Of a DNA stretch of 64,000 nucleotides, positions 57,310 through 64,000 are shown one piece after another. The notes under the pieces are model-generated. The model ran no database searches and was not told the origin of the DNA. It was given only the letters and a program-made list of their open reading frames with translations. Position 1 is the first letter of the stretch. The number at the start of each line of letters is the position of its first letter. This stretch comes from Phaeovulum veldkampii DSM 11550 (lineage in GTDB: Bacteria; Pseudomonadota; Alphaproteobacteria; Rhodobacterales; Rhodobacteraceae). Where the stretch lies: the NCBI RefSeq assembly GCF_003034995.1, contig NZ_PZKF01000017.1:1-64000 (forward strand), in the 5' to 3' direction. The position numbers and the translations under genes are program-made.

Positions 57310-58332
57310 ATGACCGAGCCCAAGGATCGCCCTCGCGGCCCCGTTCTGATCGAGTTGGGCGGCACCGTGCCACCCAGCCCCGCCGATGCGCCCCCGGTGC
57401 CCGAGCCTGCAACCGGCCGCCCCGAGGGCCGCGCGATGCAGATCGCGGCGCGGCTTGCCGCGCGCCCGCCGTCGCGCCTGTCGCGGTTCTTCTGGCGCAT
57501 GGCGCTGGCGCTCTTGGGGTTTGTGGTCTCGGTCGCGGCGTGGAACTTTGTCTCGGGCCTGATGGCGACCAATGTCGTCGTGGGCTGGGTGGGGCTGGGC
57601 ATTCTGGCCCTGTTCCTGCTGGCGGCGCTGCTGCTGGGTCTGCGCGAACTGGCGGCATGGTCGCGGCTGGCGCGGCTTGACCGGGTTCATGCCGCCGTGC
57701 TTGAGGCCACCGCGGCGGGCGATCTGAAGGTTGCACGCAAGGTGGTTGGCCGTCTTGAGGCGCTTTACAAGGGCCGCCCCGAGATGGAGTGGAGCCGCGC
57801 CCGGCTGGACGAACGCAAGGGCGACGTATTCGACGCCGACGCGCTGTTCATGCTGGCCGAGACCGAGTTGATGGCGCCCCTTGATGCCGCCGCCCGGCTC
57901 GAGGTGGAGGCGGCCGCGCGACTGGTGGCAACGGTCACGGCGATCGTGCCGCTGGCGCTGGCCGATGTGGTGGCGGCGCTGGTGGCCAACCTGCGGATGA
58001 TCCGGCGGCTGGCCGAAATCTATGGCGGGCGCGCGGGCACCTTTGGCAGCCTGCGGCTGGCGCGCACAGTGATGACGCATCTGGTCGCCACCGGCGCGGT
58101 GGCGGTGGGCGACGATCTGGTGGGGTCAGTCGCGGGCGGGGGGATTTTGTCCAAGGTCTCGCGCCGGTTCGGCGAGGGCATCGTCAACGGCGCGCTGACC
58201 GCCCGCGTCGGCGTTGCCGCGATGGAGGTTTGCCGCCCGATGCCCTTTGTCGCGCTGCCGCGGCCCAAGGTCACAAACCTTGTAGGCCGCGCGCTGACCG
58301 GGGTGTTTTCCCGCGACAAGGGCGTGGAATAG
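57310..58332 (+). CDS. TIGR01620/YcjF family membrane protein
   Basis: A 340-residue inner-membrane protein. After a Pro-rich N-terminus of about 60 residues, two hydrophobic segments lie at about 65-88 and 90-115, followed by the helical DUF697-like region and Val/Ala-rich segments. The family is always next to ycjX; both genes share a transcript here. Start follows AGGGGAACC. No known function. Confidence 0.88.
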   Translation: MTEPKDRPRGPVLIELGGTVPPSPADAPPVPEPATGRPEGRAMQIAARLAARPPSRLSRFFWRMALALLGFVVSVAAWNFVSGLMATNVVVGWVGLGILALFLLAALLLGLRELAAWSRLARLDRVHAAVLEATAAGDLKVARKVVGRLEALYKGRPEMEWSRARLDERKGDVFDADALFMLAETELMAPLDAAARLEVEAAARLVATVTAIVPLALADVVAALVANLRMIRRLAEIYGGRAGTFGSLRLARTVMTHLVATGAVAVGDDLVGSVAGGGILSKVSRRFGEGIVNGALTARVGVAAMEVCRPMPFVALPRPKVTNLVGRALTGVFSRDKGVE

Positions 58333-58495
58333 GACACTTGCCGCGCCGCAGGCCCGATCCTATAAGGCGGGCATGACCGGGATGGCGCCTTTTCACGCAC
58401 GAATTACCGGCCCGGCGCTCTGACGCGTCAGGGCAGCCGGGATCGCATCGCCATGCCCCGGGCGCATCTGCGCCCCAATCCCAAGGATTTCCCCG

Positions 58496-61411
58496 ATGAG
58501 CGCCGAGACGCCCGACTATCGCACCACCGTTTTCCTGCCCGAAACCGAATTTCCCATGCGCGGCGATCTGCCCAAGCGCGAGCCCGACTGGCTGGCCCGC
58601 TGGGAACGCATCGGCATCTATGACCGGCTGCGCGAAAAGCTCGGCCGCCCGCCCTTTGTCCTGCATGACGGCCCGCCCTATGCCAACGGGCATCTGCACA
58701 TCGGCCATGCGCTCAACAAGATCCTCAAGGATTTCATCGTCCGTTCGCAGCAGATGATGGGCAAGGACAGCCGCTATGTGCCGGGCTGGGATTGTCACGG
58801 CCTGCCGATCGAATGGAAGATCGAGGAACAATACCGGGCGAAGGGCCTGAACAAGGACGACGTGGACACCGTCGCCTTCCGTCAGGAATGCCGCCGCTTT
58901 GCCGAAGGCTGGATCGACATCCAGCGCGAGGAGTTCAAGCGCCTGGGCGTCACCGGCAAGTGGGACGACCCCTACCTGACGATGGACTATCACGCCGAGG
59001 CGGTGATCGCCGACGAGTTCATGAAGCTGCTGATGAACGGCAGCCTCTATCAGGGATCGAAACCGGTGATGTGGTCGCCGGTCGAGAAAACGGCGCTGGC
59101 CGAGGCCGAGGTCGAATATCACGACCACACGAGCCATCAGGTGTGGGTGCGGTTCAAGCCCCGAATTGTCGGTGGCGAAACTGTCAGCCCTGCCGACGAT
59201 CTCTTGCATGCCTTCGTGGTGATCTGGACCACGACACCTTGGACTATTCCGCAGAACCGCGCCGTGGCCTTCAACCCGGCCATCGCCTATGGACTTTACC
59301 GGGTGGAGGCCTCCGCCGAGACTGCCAACGCGAAGCCCGGCGAGACGATCCTTCTGGCCGACAAGCTGGCCGAAGCCGTGATGACCGCCGCCAAGGTGGA
59401 AAACTTCACCCGCCTGCGGGAAGTGAGTGCGGACGAATTGCAGGGCCTCACTCTCTCCCACCCCTTCCATGGGGTCGATGGCGGCAATGGCGAATGGGAC
59501 TATCCCGTGCCGATGCTGCCGGGCGATCACGTCACCGACGACGTGGGCACGGGCTTTGTGCATACCGCCCCCAGCCACGGCGACGACGACTATCAGCTTG
59601 GCCTGAAGTTCGGCCTGCCGATGACCTACAATGTCGAACCCGATGGCAGCTATCGCGCCGATCTGCCGATCTTCGGCGGGCAGCAGATCATCACGCCCGA
59701 GGGCAAGGAAGGCCCGGCGAACGTGTCGGTCATCAAGGCCCTGCATGGGGCGGGGGCGCTGCTGGCCAAGGGCAAGCTGAAACACTCCTACCCGCATTCC
59801 TGGCGGTCCAAGGCGCCGCTGATCTACCGCAACACGCCGCAATGGTTTGCCGCCATCGACCGCAAGCTGGATGACGGCATGGGCACCTATGGCGACACGA
59901 TCCGCACCCGTGCGCTGACCTCGATCGACCAGCTTGTGCGCTGGACCCCGCCCACGGGCCGCAACCGGCTGTATTCGATGATCGAGAACCGCCCCGACTG
60001 GGTGCTGTCGCGTCAGCGCGCCTGGGGCGTTCCGCTGACCTGCTTCGTGAAGAAGGGGGCGAAACCCACCGCCCCCGATTTTCTGCTGCGCAACGCCGAG
60101 TTGAACGCCCGGATCGTGGCGGCGTTCGAGGCCGAGGGGGCCGACGTGTGGTATACTGCGGGCTTCAAGGAAAGGATGCTTGCAGGCATCGCCGACCCGG
60201 CCGCCTATGATCAGGTCTTTGACGTGCTGGATGTGTGGTTTGATTCAGGCTCCACCCACGCCTTTGTGCTGCGCGACCGGGTCGATGGCACGGCCGACGG
60301 CATCGCCGATCTGTACCTAGAGGGCACCGATCAGCACCGCGGATGGTTCCATTCCTCAATGCTGCAAGCCTGCGCGACCAAGGGCCGCGCGCCCTATCGC
60401 GGGGTGCTGACGCATGGCTTCACGCTGGACGAAAAGGGCATGAAAATGTCCAAATCGCTCGGCAACACCGTCGCGCCGCAAGAGGTGATCAAGGACTATG
60501 GCGCCGATATCCTGCGGCTGTGGGTGGCGCAGTCGGACTACACCACCGATCTGCGCATCGGGAAGGAAATCCTGAAAGGCGTGGCCGACAGCTATCGCCG
60601 GCTGCGCAACACCATGCGCTTCCTTCTGGGCAACCTTGCCGGGTTCGCCGAGGCCGAGCGCGTGGCCCCCGCCGACATGCCCGAACTGGAACGCTGGGTG
60701 CTGCACCGGCTGGCCGAACTGGATGAAGTCGTGCGCAAGGGCTATGCCGCCTATGATTTTCAGGGCGTGTTTCAGGCGCTGTTCAACTTTTGCACGGTGG
60801 ACCTGTCGGCCTTCTACTTCGACATCCGCAAGGACGCGCTTTATTGCGACGCGCCCGCCTCGGCCAACCGCCGCGCCGCGCGCACGGTGCTGGACCTGCT
60901 GTTCCACCGGCTGACGACATGGCTGGCCCCGATGCTGGTGTTCACGATGGAAGATGTCTGGCTCGCGCGCTTCCCCGGCGATGACAATTCGGTCCATCTG
61001 CAAGACATCCCCGAAACCCCGGCCGACTGGCGCAACCCGGAGCTGGCTGCGAAATGGGATGGCATCCGCCGCGCCCGCCGTGGTGTGACGGCGGCGCTGG
61101 AGGTGCAGCGCACCGCCAAGGTGATCGGCGCCAGCCTTGAAGCCGCGCCGGTGGTGCATGTCGAAGACCCCGATCTGCTGGCGGCGCTGAAATCGGTCGA
61201 TTTCGCCGATATCTGCATCACCTCGGACCTGCAACTCACCGCAGACCCGGCCCCGAACGAGGCGTTCCGCCTGCCCGAGGCGCCCGGCGTGGCGGTGGTG
61301 TTTGAAACCGCCCTGGGCGAAAAATGCGAACGCTGCTGGAAGATTCTGCCCGATGTGGGCAGCCACGCCCACCCCTGCACCTGCGCCCGCTGCAACGCGG
61401 CACTGGGGTAA
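58496..61411 (+). CDS. ileS: Isoleucyl-tRNA synthetase
   Basis: A 971-residue class Ia synthetase. HIGH at residues 68-71, KMSKS at about 650-654, with the CP1 editing domain between. The C-terminal zinc site has C944, C947, C963 and C966 (CERC...CARC), as in bacterial-type IleS1. Alone on its strand, with a terminator after it. The 163 bp upstream hold no T-box or other leader I can support. Confidence 0.98.
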   Translation: MSAETPDYRTTVFLPETEFPMRGDLPKREPDWLARWERIGIYDRLREKLGRPPFVLHDGPPYANGHLHIGHALNKILKDFIVRSQQMMGKDSRYVPGWDCHGLPIEWKIEEQYRAKGLNKDDVDTVAFRQECRRFAEGWIDIQREEFKRLGVTGKWDDPYLTMDYHAEAVIADEFMKLLMNGSLYQGSKPVMWSPVEKTALAEAEVEYHDHTSHQVWVRFKPRIVGGETVSPADDLLHAFVVIWTTTPWTIPQNRAVAFNPAIAYGLYRVEASAETANAKPGETILLADKLAEAVMTAAKVENFTRLREVSADELQGLTLSHPFHGVDGGNGEWDYPVPMLPGDHVTDDVGTGFVHTAPSHGDDDYQLGLKFGLPMTYNVEPDGSYRADLPIFGGQQIITPEGKEGPANVSVIKALHGAGALLAKGKLKHSYPHSWRSKAPLIYRNTPQWFAAIDRKLDDGMGTYGDTIRTRALTSIDQLVRWTPPTGRNRLYSMIENRPDWVLSRQRAWGVPLTCFVKKGAKPTAPDFLLRNAELNARIVAAFEAEGADVWYTAGFKERMLAGIADPAAYDQVFDVLDVWFDSGSTHAFVLRDRVDGTADGIADLYLEGTDQHRGWFHSSMLQACATKGRAPYRGVLTHGFTLDEKGMKMSKSLGNTVAPQEVIKDYGADILRLWVAQSDYTTDLRIGKEILKGVADSYRRLRNTMRFLLGNLAGFAEAERVAPADMPELERWVLHRLAELDEVVRKGYAAYDFQGVFQALFNFCTVDLSAFYFDIRKDALYCDAPASANRRAARTVLDLLFHRLTTWLAPMLVFTMEDVWLARFPGDDNSVHLQDIPETPADWRNPELAAKWDGIRRARRGVTAALEVQRTAKVIGASLEAAPVVHVEDPDLLAALKSVDFADICITSDLQLTADPAPNEAFRLPEAPGVAVVFETALGEKCERCWKILPDVGSHAHPCTCARCNAALG

Positions 61412-61414
61412 AGA

Positions 61415-61438
61415 AAAGGGGGGCGAAAGCCCCCCTTT
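61415..61438. terminator. Bidirectional terminator between ileS and the small membrane-protein gene
   Basis: A perfect 10-bp stem (AAAGGGGGGC/GCCCCCCTTT) with a GAAA tetraloop, having A- and T-tracts on both sides, so it can stop transcription from both strands. It lies 3 nt after the ileS stop and 11 nt from the converging stop. Confidence 0.9.
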
Positions 61439-61449
61439 CCATCTCTGTC

Positions 61450-61836
61450 TTATTTCAGGCCGAAACCAAAGATCTTCATGATCGGCGCGCCGTCCATCAG
61501 GGCGTTCTGGCCCATCAGATCGACCAGCGGCTGCAAACCCAGCGTCTTCATGTCGACCGAGCCTTTGCCAAAGATGTCATCGTTGCCGGGCAGGGTATCA
61601 GGGGTCAGGCTGTCGGTCAGCGCGAACAACTGGGTTTCCGGGTCACGCCCGTAAAAGGCCCAGTCCCAGAGCATCCCGAAGAACACGGTCACAACGCCCG
61701 CCACCGGCAGCGCCGCAGTGTCTGCCAAGCCGCCCGCCATCATCAACGCGCCGAAGGTCAGGATGCCCAAAAGCGCCGCACCGGGCCAGGCCAGCCCCAG
61801 CTTTTCGTCTTCTTCCTTCCAGTTCCTGATCGTCAT
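61450..61836 (-). CDS. Small membrane protein of unknown function
   Basis: A 128-residue protein. Two hydrophobic segments occupy about residues 18-57 (AWPGAALLGILTFGALMMAGG and AALPVAGVVTVFFGMLWDWAF), leaving a short cytoplasmic N-terminus and an acidic C-terminal half. I recognise no domain. It is convergent with ileS, and lies alone upstream of a divergent EamA transporter. Confidence 0.7.
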   Translation of the reverse strand: MTIRNWKEEDEKLGLAWPGAALLGILTFGALMMAGGLADTAALPVAGVVTVFFGMLWDWAFYGRDPETQLFALTDSLTPDTLPGNDDIFGKGSVDMKTLGLQPLVDLMGQNALMDGAPIMKIFGFGLK

Positions 61837-62024
61837 TGCATCGTCTCCTGATCTGCGTCTTGGCCACCATGTGCCGAGAATTTCTCTGTCAGGACAGTAG
61901 ACCGGTGGGCGGCAAGGGCAAGGGCGGCGGCCGCAATTTCAGGCCCCTGCGGCATCGGGGCGGCCTTGTTTGCGGGCGCAGTGCCGTTTACCGATTGTAA
62001 CGATTTGATGACAGGCGGGCAAAC

Positions 62025-62861
62025 ATGACCTTCGGGGTGATGCTGGCGGTTCTGGGCGCGGCATTTCTGCACGCGCTGTGGAATGCGATGATCAAGGTCG
62101 GCACATCCAAGATCGGGGCCATGGTGGTTCTGTCGGTGATGGAGGTGCCAATCGGCCTTGCCGTGGTGGCGACCCGACCGTTGCCAGCGCCCGAAGTATG
62201 GCCTTGGGTGATGGCGGCGGGCTGCACCCATTTCGCCTACAAGTTCTTTTTGACCTATGCATATGAACAGGGAGACCTGAGCCGCGTCTATCCGATCGCG
62301 CGCGGTGCCGCGCCGATGATCGTGGCGATCGTGGGGGCGCTGTTTCTGGCCGATGCGATGCGCGCGGCCGAATATGCAGGCATCACGGTGCTGGGTCTTG
62401 GCATTGGTCTGATGGCGCGCGGCGTGTTCGCCGATGGCGAAAGCCGGAGGCTTTTGCCCTTCGCGCTGGGATCGGCTGCGGCAACCGCGAGTTATACGCT
62501 GATTGATGGGCTGGGGGCGCGGGTGTCGGGCGATGCGGTCGCCTATGTCGGCTGGATCTTCGTGGTTGACGGGCTGTTGTTTGCCGCCGGAATGGTCGCG
62601 CTGCGGGGCCGGGTGGTTCTGGCAGGTGGCTGGCGCGGCTGGGCGCTGGGGGGCGTGGCCTCGGCGGCCTCGTATGGCGCCTATGCGATTTCCGTCTGGG
62701 CAATGACGGTGGCGCCGATCGCACTGGTCGCGGCGCTGCGCGAAACCTCGATCCTGTTTGCGGTGCTGATCGGATGGCTGGTCTTTGGCGAGCGGATGAC
62801 ACCGGGCAAGGCGCTGGCGGCGGCGCTGATCGTGCTGGGCGTGGCGCTGACCCGGCTGTGA
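62025..62861 (+). CDS. EamA/DMT-type transporter
   Basis: A 278-residue protein with ten hydrophobic segments arranged as two EamA repeats; the second contains the family ending ETSILFAVLIGWLVFGERMTPGK. Drug/metabolite transporters in this group mostly export amino acids or metabolites; the substrate is unknown. The 188-bp gap upstream shows nothing else I can support. It converges with the phosphatidylcholine synthase gene. Confidence 0.9.
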   Translation: MTFGVMLAVLGAAFLHALWNAMIKVGTSKIGAMVVLSVMEVPIGLAVVATRPLPAPEVWPWVMAAGCTHFAYKFFLTYAYEQGDLSRVYPIARGAAPMIVAIVGALFLADAMRAAEYAGITVLGLGIGLMARGVFADGESRRLLPFALGSAAATASYTLIDGLGARVSGDAVAYVGWIFVVDGLLFAAGMVALRGRVVLAGGWRGWALGGVASAASYGAYAISVWAMTVAPIALVAALRETSILFAVLIGWLVFGERMTPGKALAAALIVLGVALTRL

Positions 62862-62872
62862 CGGGGCGAAAA

Positions 62873-63571
62873 TCAGTCGGCGCGCCGCGCAGGGATGATC
62901 TGCTGCGCGATCCCCGCCAGCATCAGATAGACCGAGGTCGTCACCAGCCCCCAATGCGCCCAGCTTTCCGGGTGGAAATCGACCCAGGCCGCCCAGCCCG
63001 CAAAGCCGACCCAAGCCAGCGCCATCGGCAGCGAGACGAGGCGCCAGCGCACGGTGCGCACCGGATGGATGAATTTAAGGTTGGTGAACATCGTCGCCGC
63101 CAGCGCCACGACAATGCCCAGCATGATCCAGAAATTCGGCTGGATGGCGAACAGCACCAGCACCACCATGTTCCAGCAGGCCGGAAAGCCCGCAAAGGAA
63201 CAATCCTTGGTTTTCATCCGGGTATCGACAAAATAGATGACGCTGGCATAGGTGATCACGATGATCGCGATCCAGCCCGTCCAGCCTGGCAACAGGCCGG
63301 ATTTGAACAGCGCATAGGCCGGGATGAAGACATAGGTCAGATAGTCGATGATCAAATCCAGCAGAACGCCATCATAGGTGGGCCAGTTCTTTTGAACCTC
63401 GTAGCGCCGCGCCAGCGGGCCGTCGATGCCATCGACAAACAGCGCCACCACGAGCCACAGGAACATCAGGCTCCACTCTTCCTCGACCGCGGCGAGCATG
63501 GCCAGCATCGACAGCACCGCGCCGGTGGCGGTGAGAAGATGCACGGAAAGGGCCTTCAGGCGGATATTCAT
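62873..63571 (-). CDS. pcs: Phosphatidylcholine synthase (CDP-diacylglycerol:choline)
   Basis: A 232-residue CDP-alcohol phosphotransferase with eight hydrophobic segments. The active-site motif D50-G-x2-A-R-x12-G68-x3-D72-x3-D76 has the longer spacer typical of Pcs. It makes phosphatidylcholine from choline in one step, common in alphaproteobacteria. The ATG at 63571 follows AGAAGGGG. Confidence 0.93.
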   Translation of the reverse strand: MNIRLKALSVHLLTATGAVLSMLAMLAAVEEEWSLMFLWLVVALFVDGIDGPLARRYEVQKNWPTYDGVLLDLIIDYLTYVFIPAYALFKSGLLPGWTGWIAIIVITYASVIYFVDTRMKTKDCSFAGFPACWNMVVLVLFAIQPNFWIMLGIVVALAATMFTNLKFIHPVRTVRWRLVSLPMALAWVGFAGWAAWVDFHPESWAHWGLVTTSVYLMLAGIAQQIIPARRAD

Positions 63572-63637
63572 ACCCCTTCTGATGCCGGAAATCGGCTTGC
63601 GCCGCAATGCGTCACGCGCGCGGTTCAGGCATGCGGT

Positions 63638-64000
63638 TCACGCGCGGGGGTGGGCCGCGGCATAAACCTCCATCAGGCGGGCGGTATCTACCGCCGTATA
63701 GGCCTGCGTTGTCGAAAGCGAGGCATGGCCCAGCAACTCCTGAATGGCGCGCAGATCGCCGCCCGCTGCCAGCAGATGCGTGGCAAAGGAATGGCGCAGC
63801 GCGTGCGGCGTGGCGGTGGCGGGCAGACCCAGCGCCATGCGCGCCTGTTCCATAGCGCGGGCAATCAGCCGCGGGTTCAGCGCGCCACCGCGGGCCCCGC
63901 GAAACAGCGGCCCGGCCGGTTCGGCGGGCCAGGGGCACAGGCGCAGATAGTCTGTCACCGCCGCGCGGGCCGCGGGCAGCACCGGCACCAGCCGTTCCTT
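63638..64000 (-). CDS. xerC: Tyrosine recombinase XerC, C-terminal part (cut by window end)
   Basis: Only the last 120 codons are inside the window; the frame is open to base 64000 and begins here with KERLVPV, the segment before the catalytic core. HALRHSF, the HxxR block, [12 protein letters not shown] with the nucleophile Tyr, and the final [10 protein letters not shown] match XerC/XerD. The first catalytic Arg lies outside. It resolves chromosome dimers at dif; the assignment to XerC rather than XerD is from general resemblance. Confidence 0.85.
   Translation of the reverse strand, partial: KERLVPVLPAARAAVTDYLRLCPWPAEPAGPLFRGARGGALNPRLIARAMEQARMALGLPATATPHALRHSFATHLLAAGGDLRAIQELLGHASLSTTQAYTAVDTARLMEVYAAAHPRA

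Overview
The window is a stretch of chromosome from a GC-rich alphaproteobacterium, most likely a member of the Rhodobacteraceae (Rhodobacter, Tabrizicola or Gemmobacter type). This is inferred from four things: a Rhodobacter-type 16-strand porin, a phosphatidylcholine synthase, the gene strings leuS-lptE-holA and rsfS-rlmH-gpmI-envC-ctpA-rppH, and an aerobic (CobF/CobN/CobW) cobalamin cluster of the kind found in purple non-sulfur bacteria. Genes are packed closely, with many ATGA start/stop overlaps. I saw no prophage, insertion sequence or CRISPR array.

Layout. 1-10.1 kb: a truncated TPR protein, a porin, a DUF3576 lipoprotein, a flavoprotein, the leuS-lptE-holA operon, an MFS carrier and an L-asparaginase II. 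10.3-15.6 kb: an IalB-like protein, rlmN, a LOG-family protein, dapD, an unknown protein and an MltB-type transglycosylase. 15.7-22.0 kb: a minus-strand housekeeping run (rppH, ctpA, a LytM-degenerate envC, gpmI, rlmH, rsfS) and a SOUL heme-binding protein. 22.2-27.7 kb: leucine biosynthesis (leuCD, then two less-known genes, then leuB). 27.7-33.3 kb: a Na/Pi symporter, tRNA-Pro(CGG) and nadABC for de novo NAD synthesis.

33.3-46.6 kb is the most distinctive block: cobF, a solitary cbiM, cobA, cobM, cobE, cobL, cobK (opposite strand), cobJ, cobI, cobH, cobN, cobW, a DUF1636 gene and divergent cobO. Two adenosylcobalamin riboswitches sit in it. One is at the head of the main minus-strand operon; the other lies inside it, after cobA, and covers cbiM and probably cobF. 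Together the genes take uroporphyrinogen III through precorrin-2 to hydrogenobyrinate and cobalt insertion, except that no precorrin-3B synthase (CobG or CobZ) is present. cobK is inverted, and its start codon shares two bases with that of cobL.

46.5-54.7 kb: nnrS, a recQ with two HRDC domains, yggT, a thioesterase, a UMF1-type MFS protein, mepA, a phytase-like protein and a queuosine-precursor transporter. At 54.71-54.93 kb there is an unexplained compact transcription unit. It has a TTGACA box, an unusually long Shine-Dalgarno sequence (about 15 nt complementary to the 16S rRNA 3' end), a tiny ORF, a long hairpin with a perfect 10-bp base, and an intrinsic terminator, and no gene follows it on that strand. 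This is my main candidate for something new. 55-64 kb: truA, a ycjX/ycjF pair, ileS, a small membrane protein, an EamA transporter, phosphatidylcholine synthase and the C-terminal part of xerC, cut by the window end.
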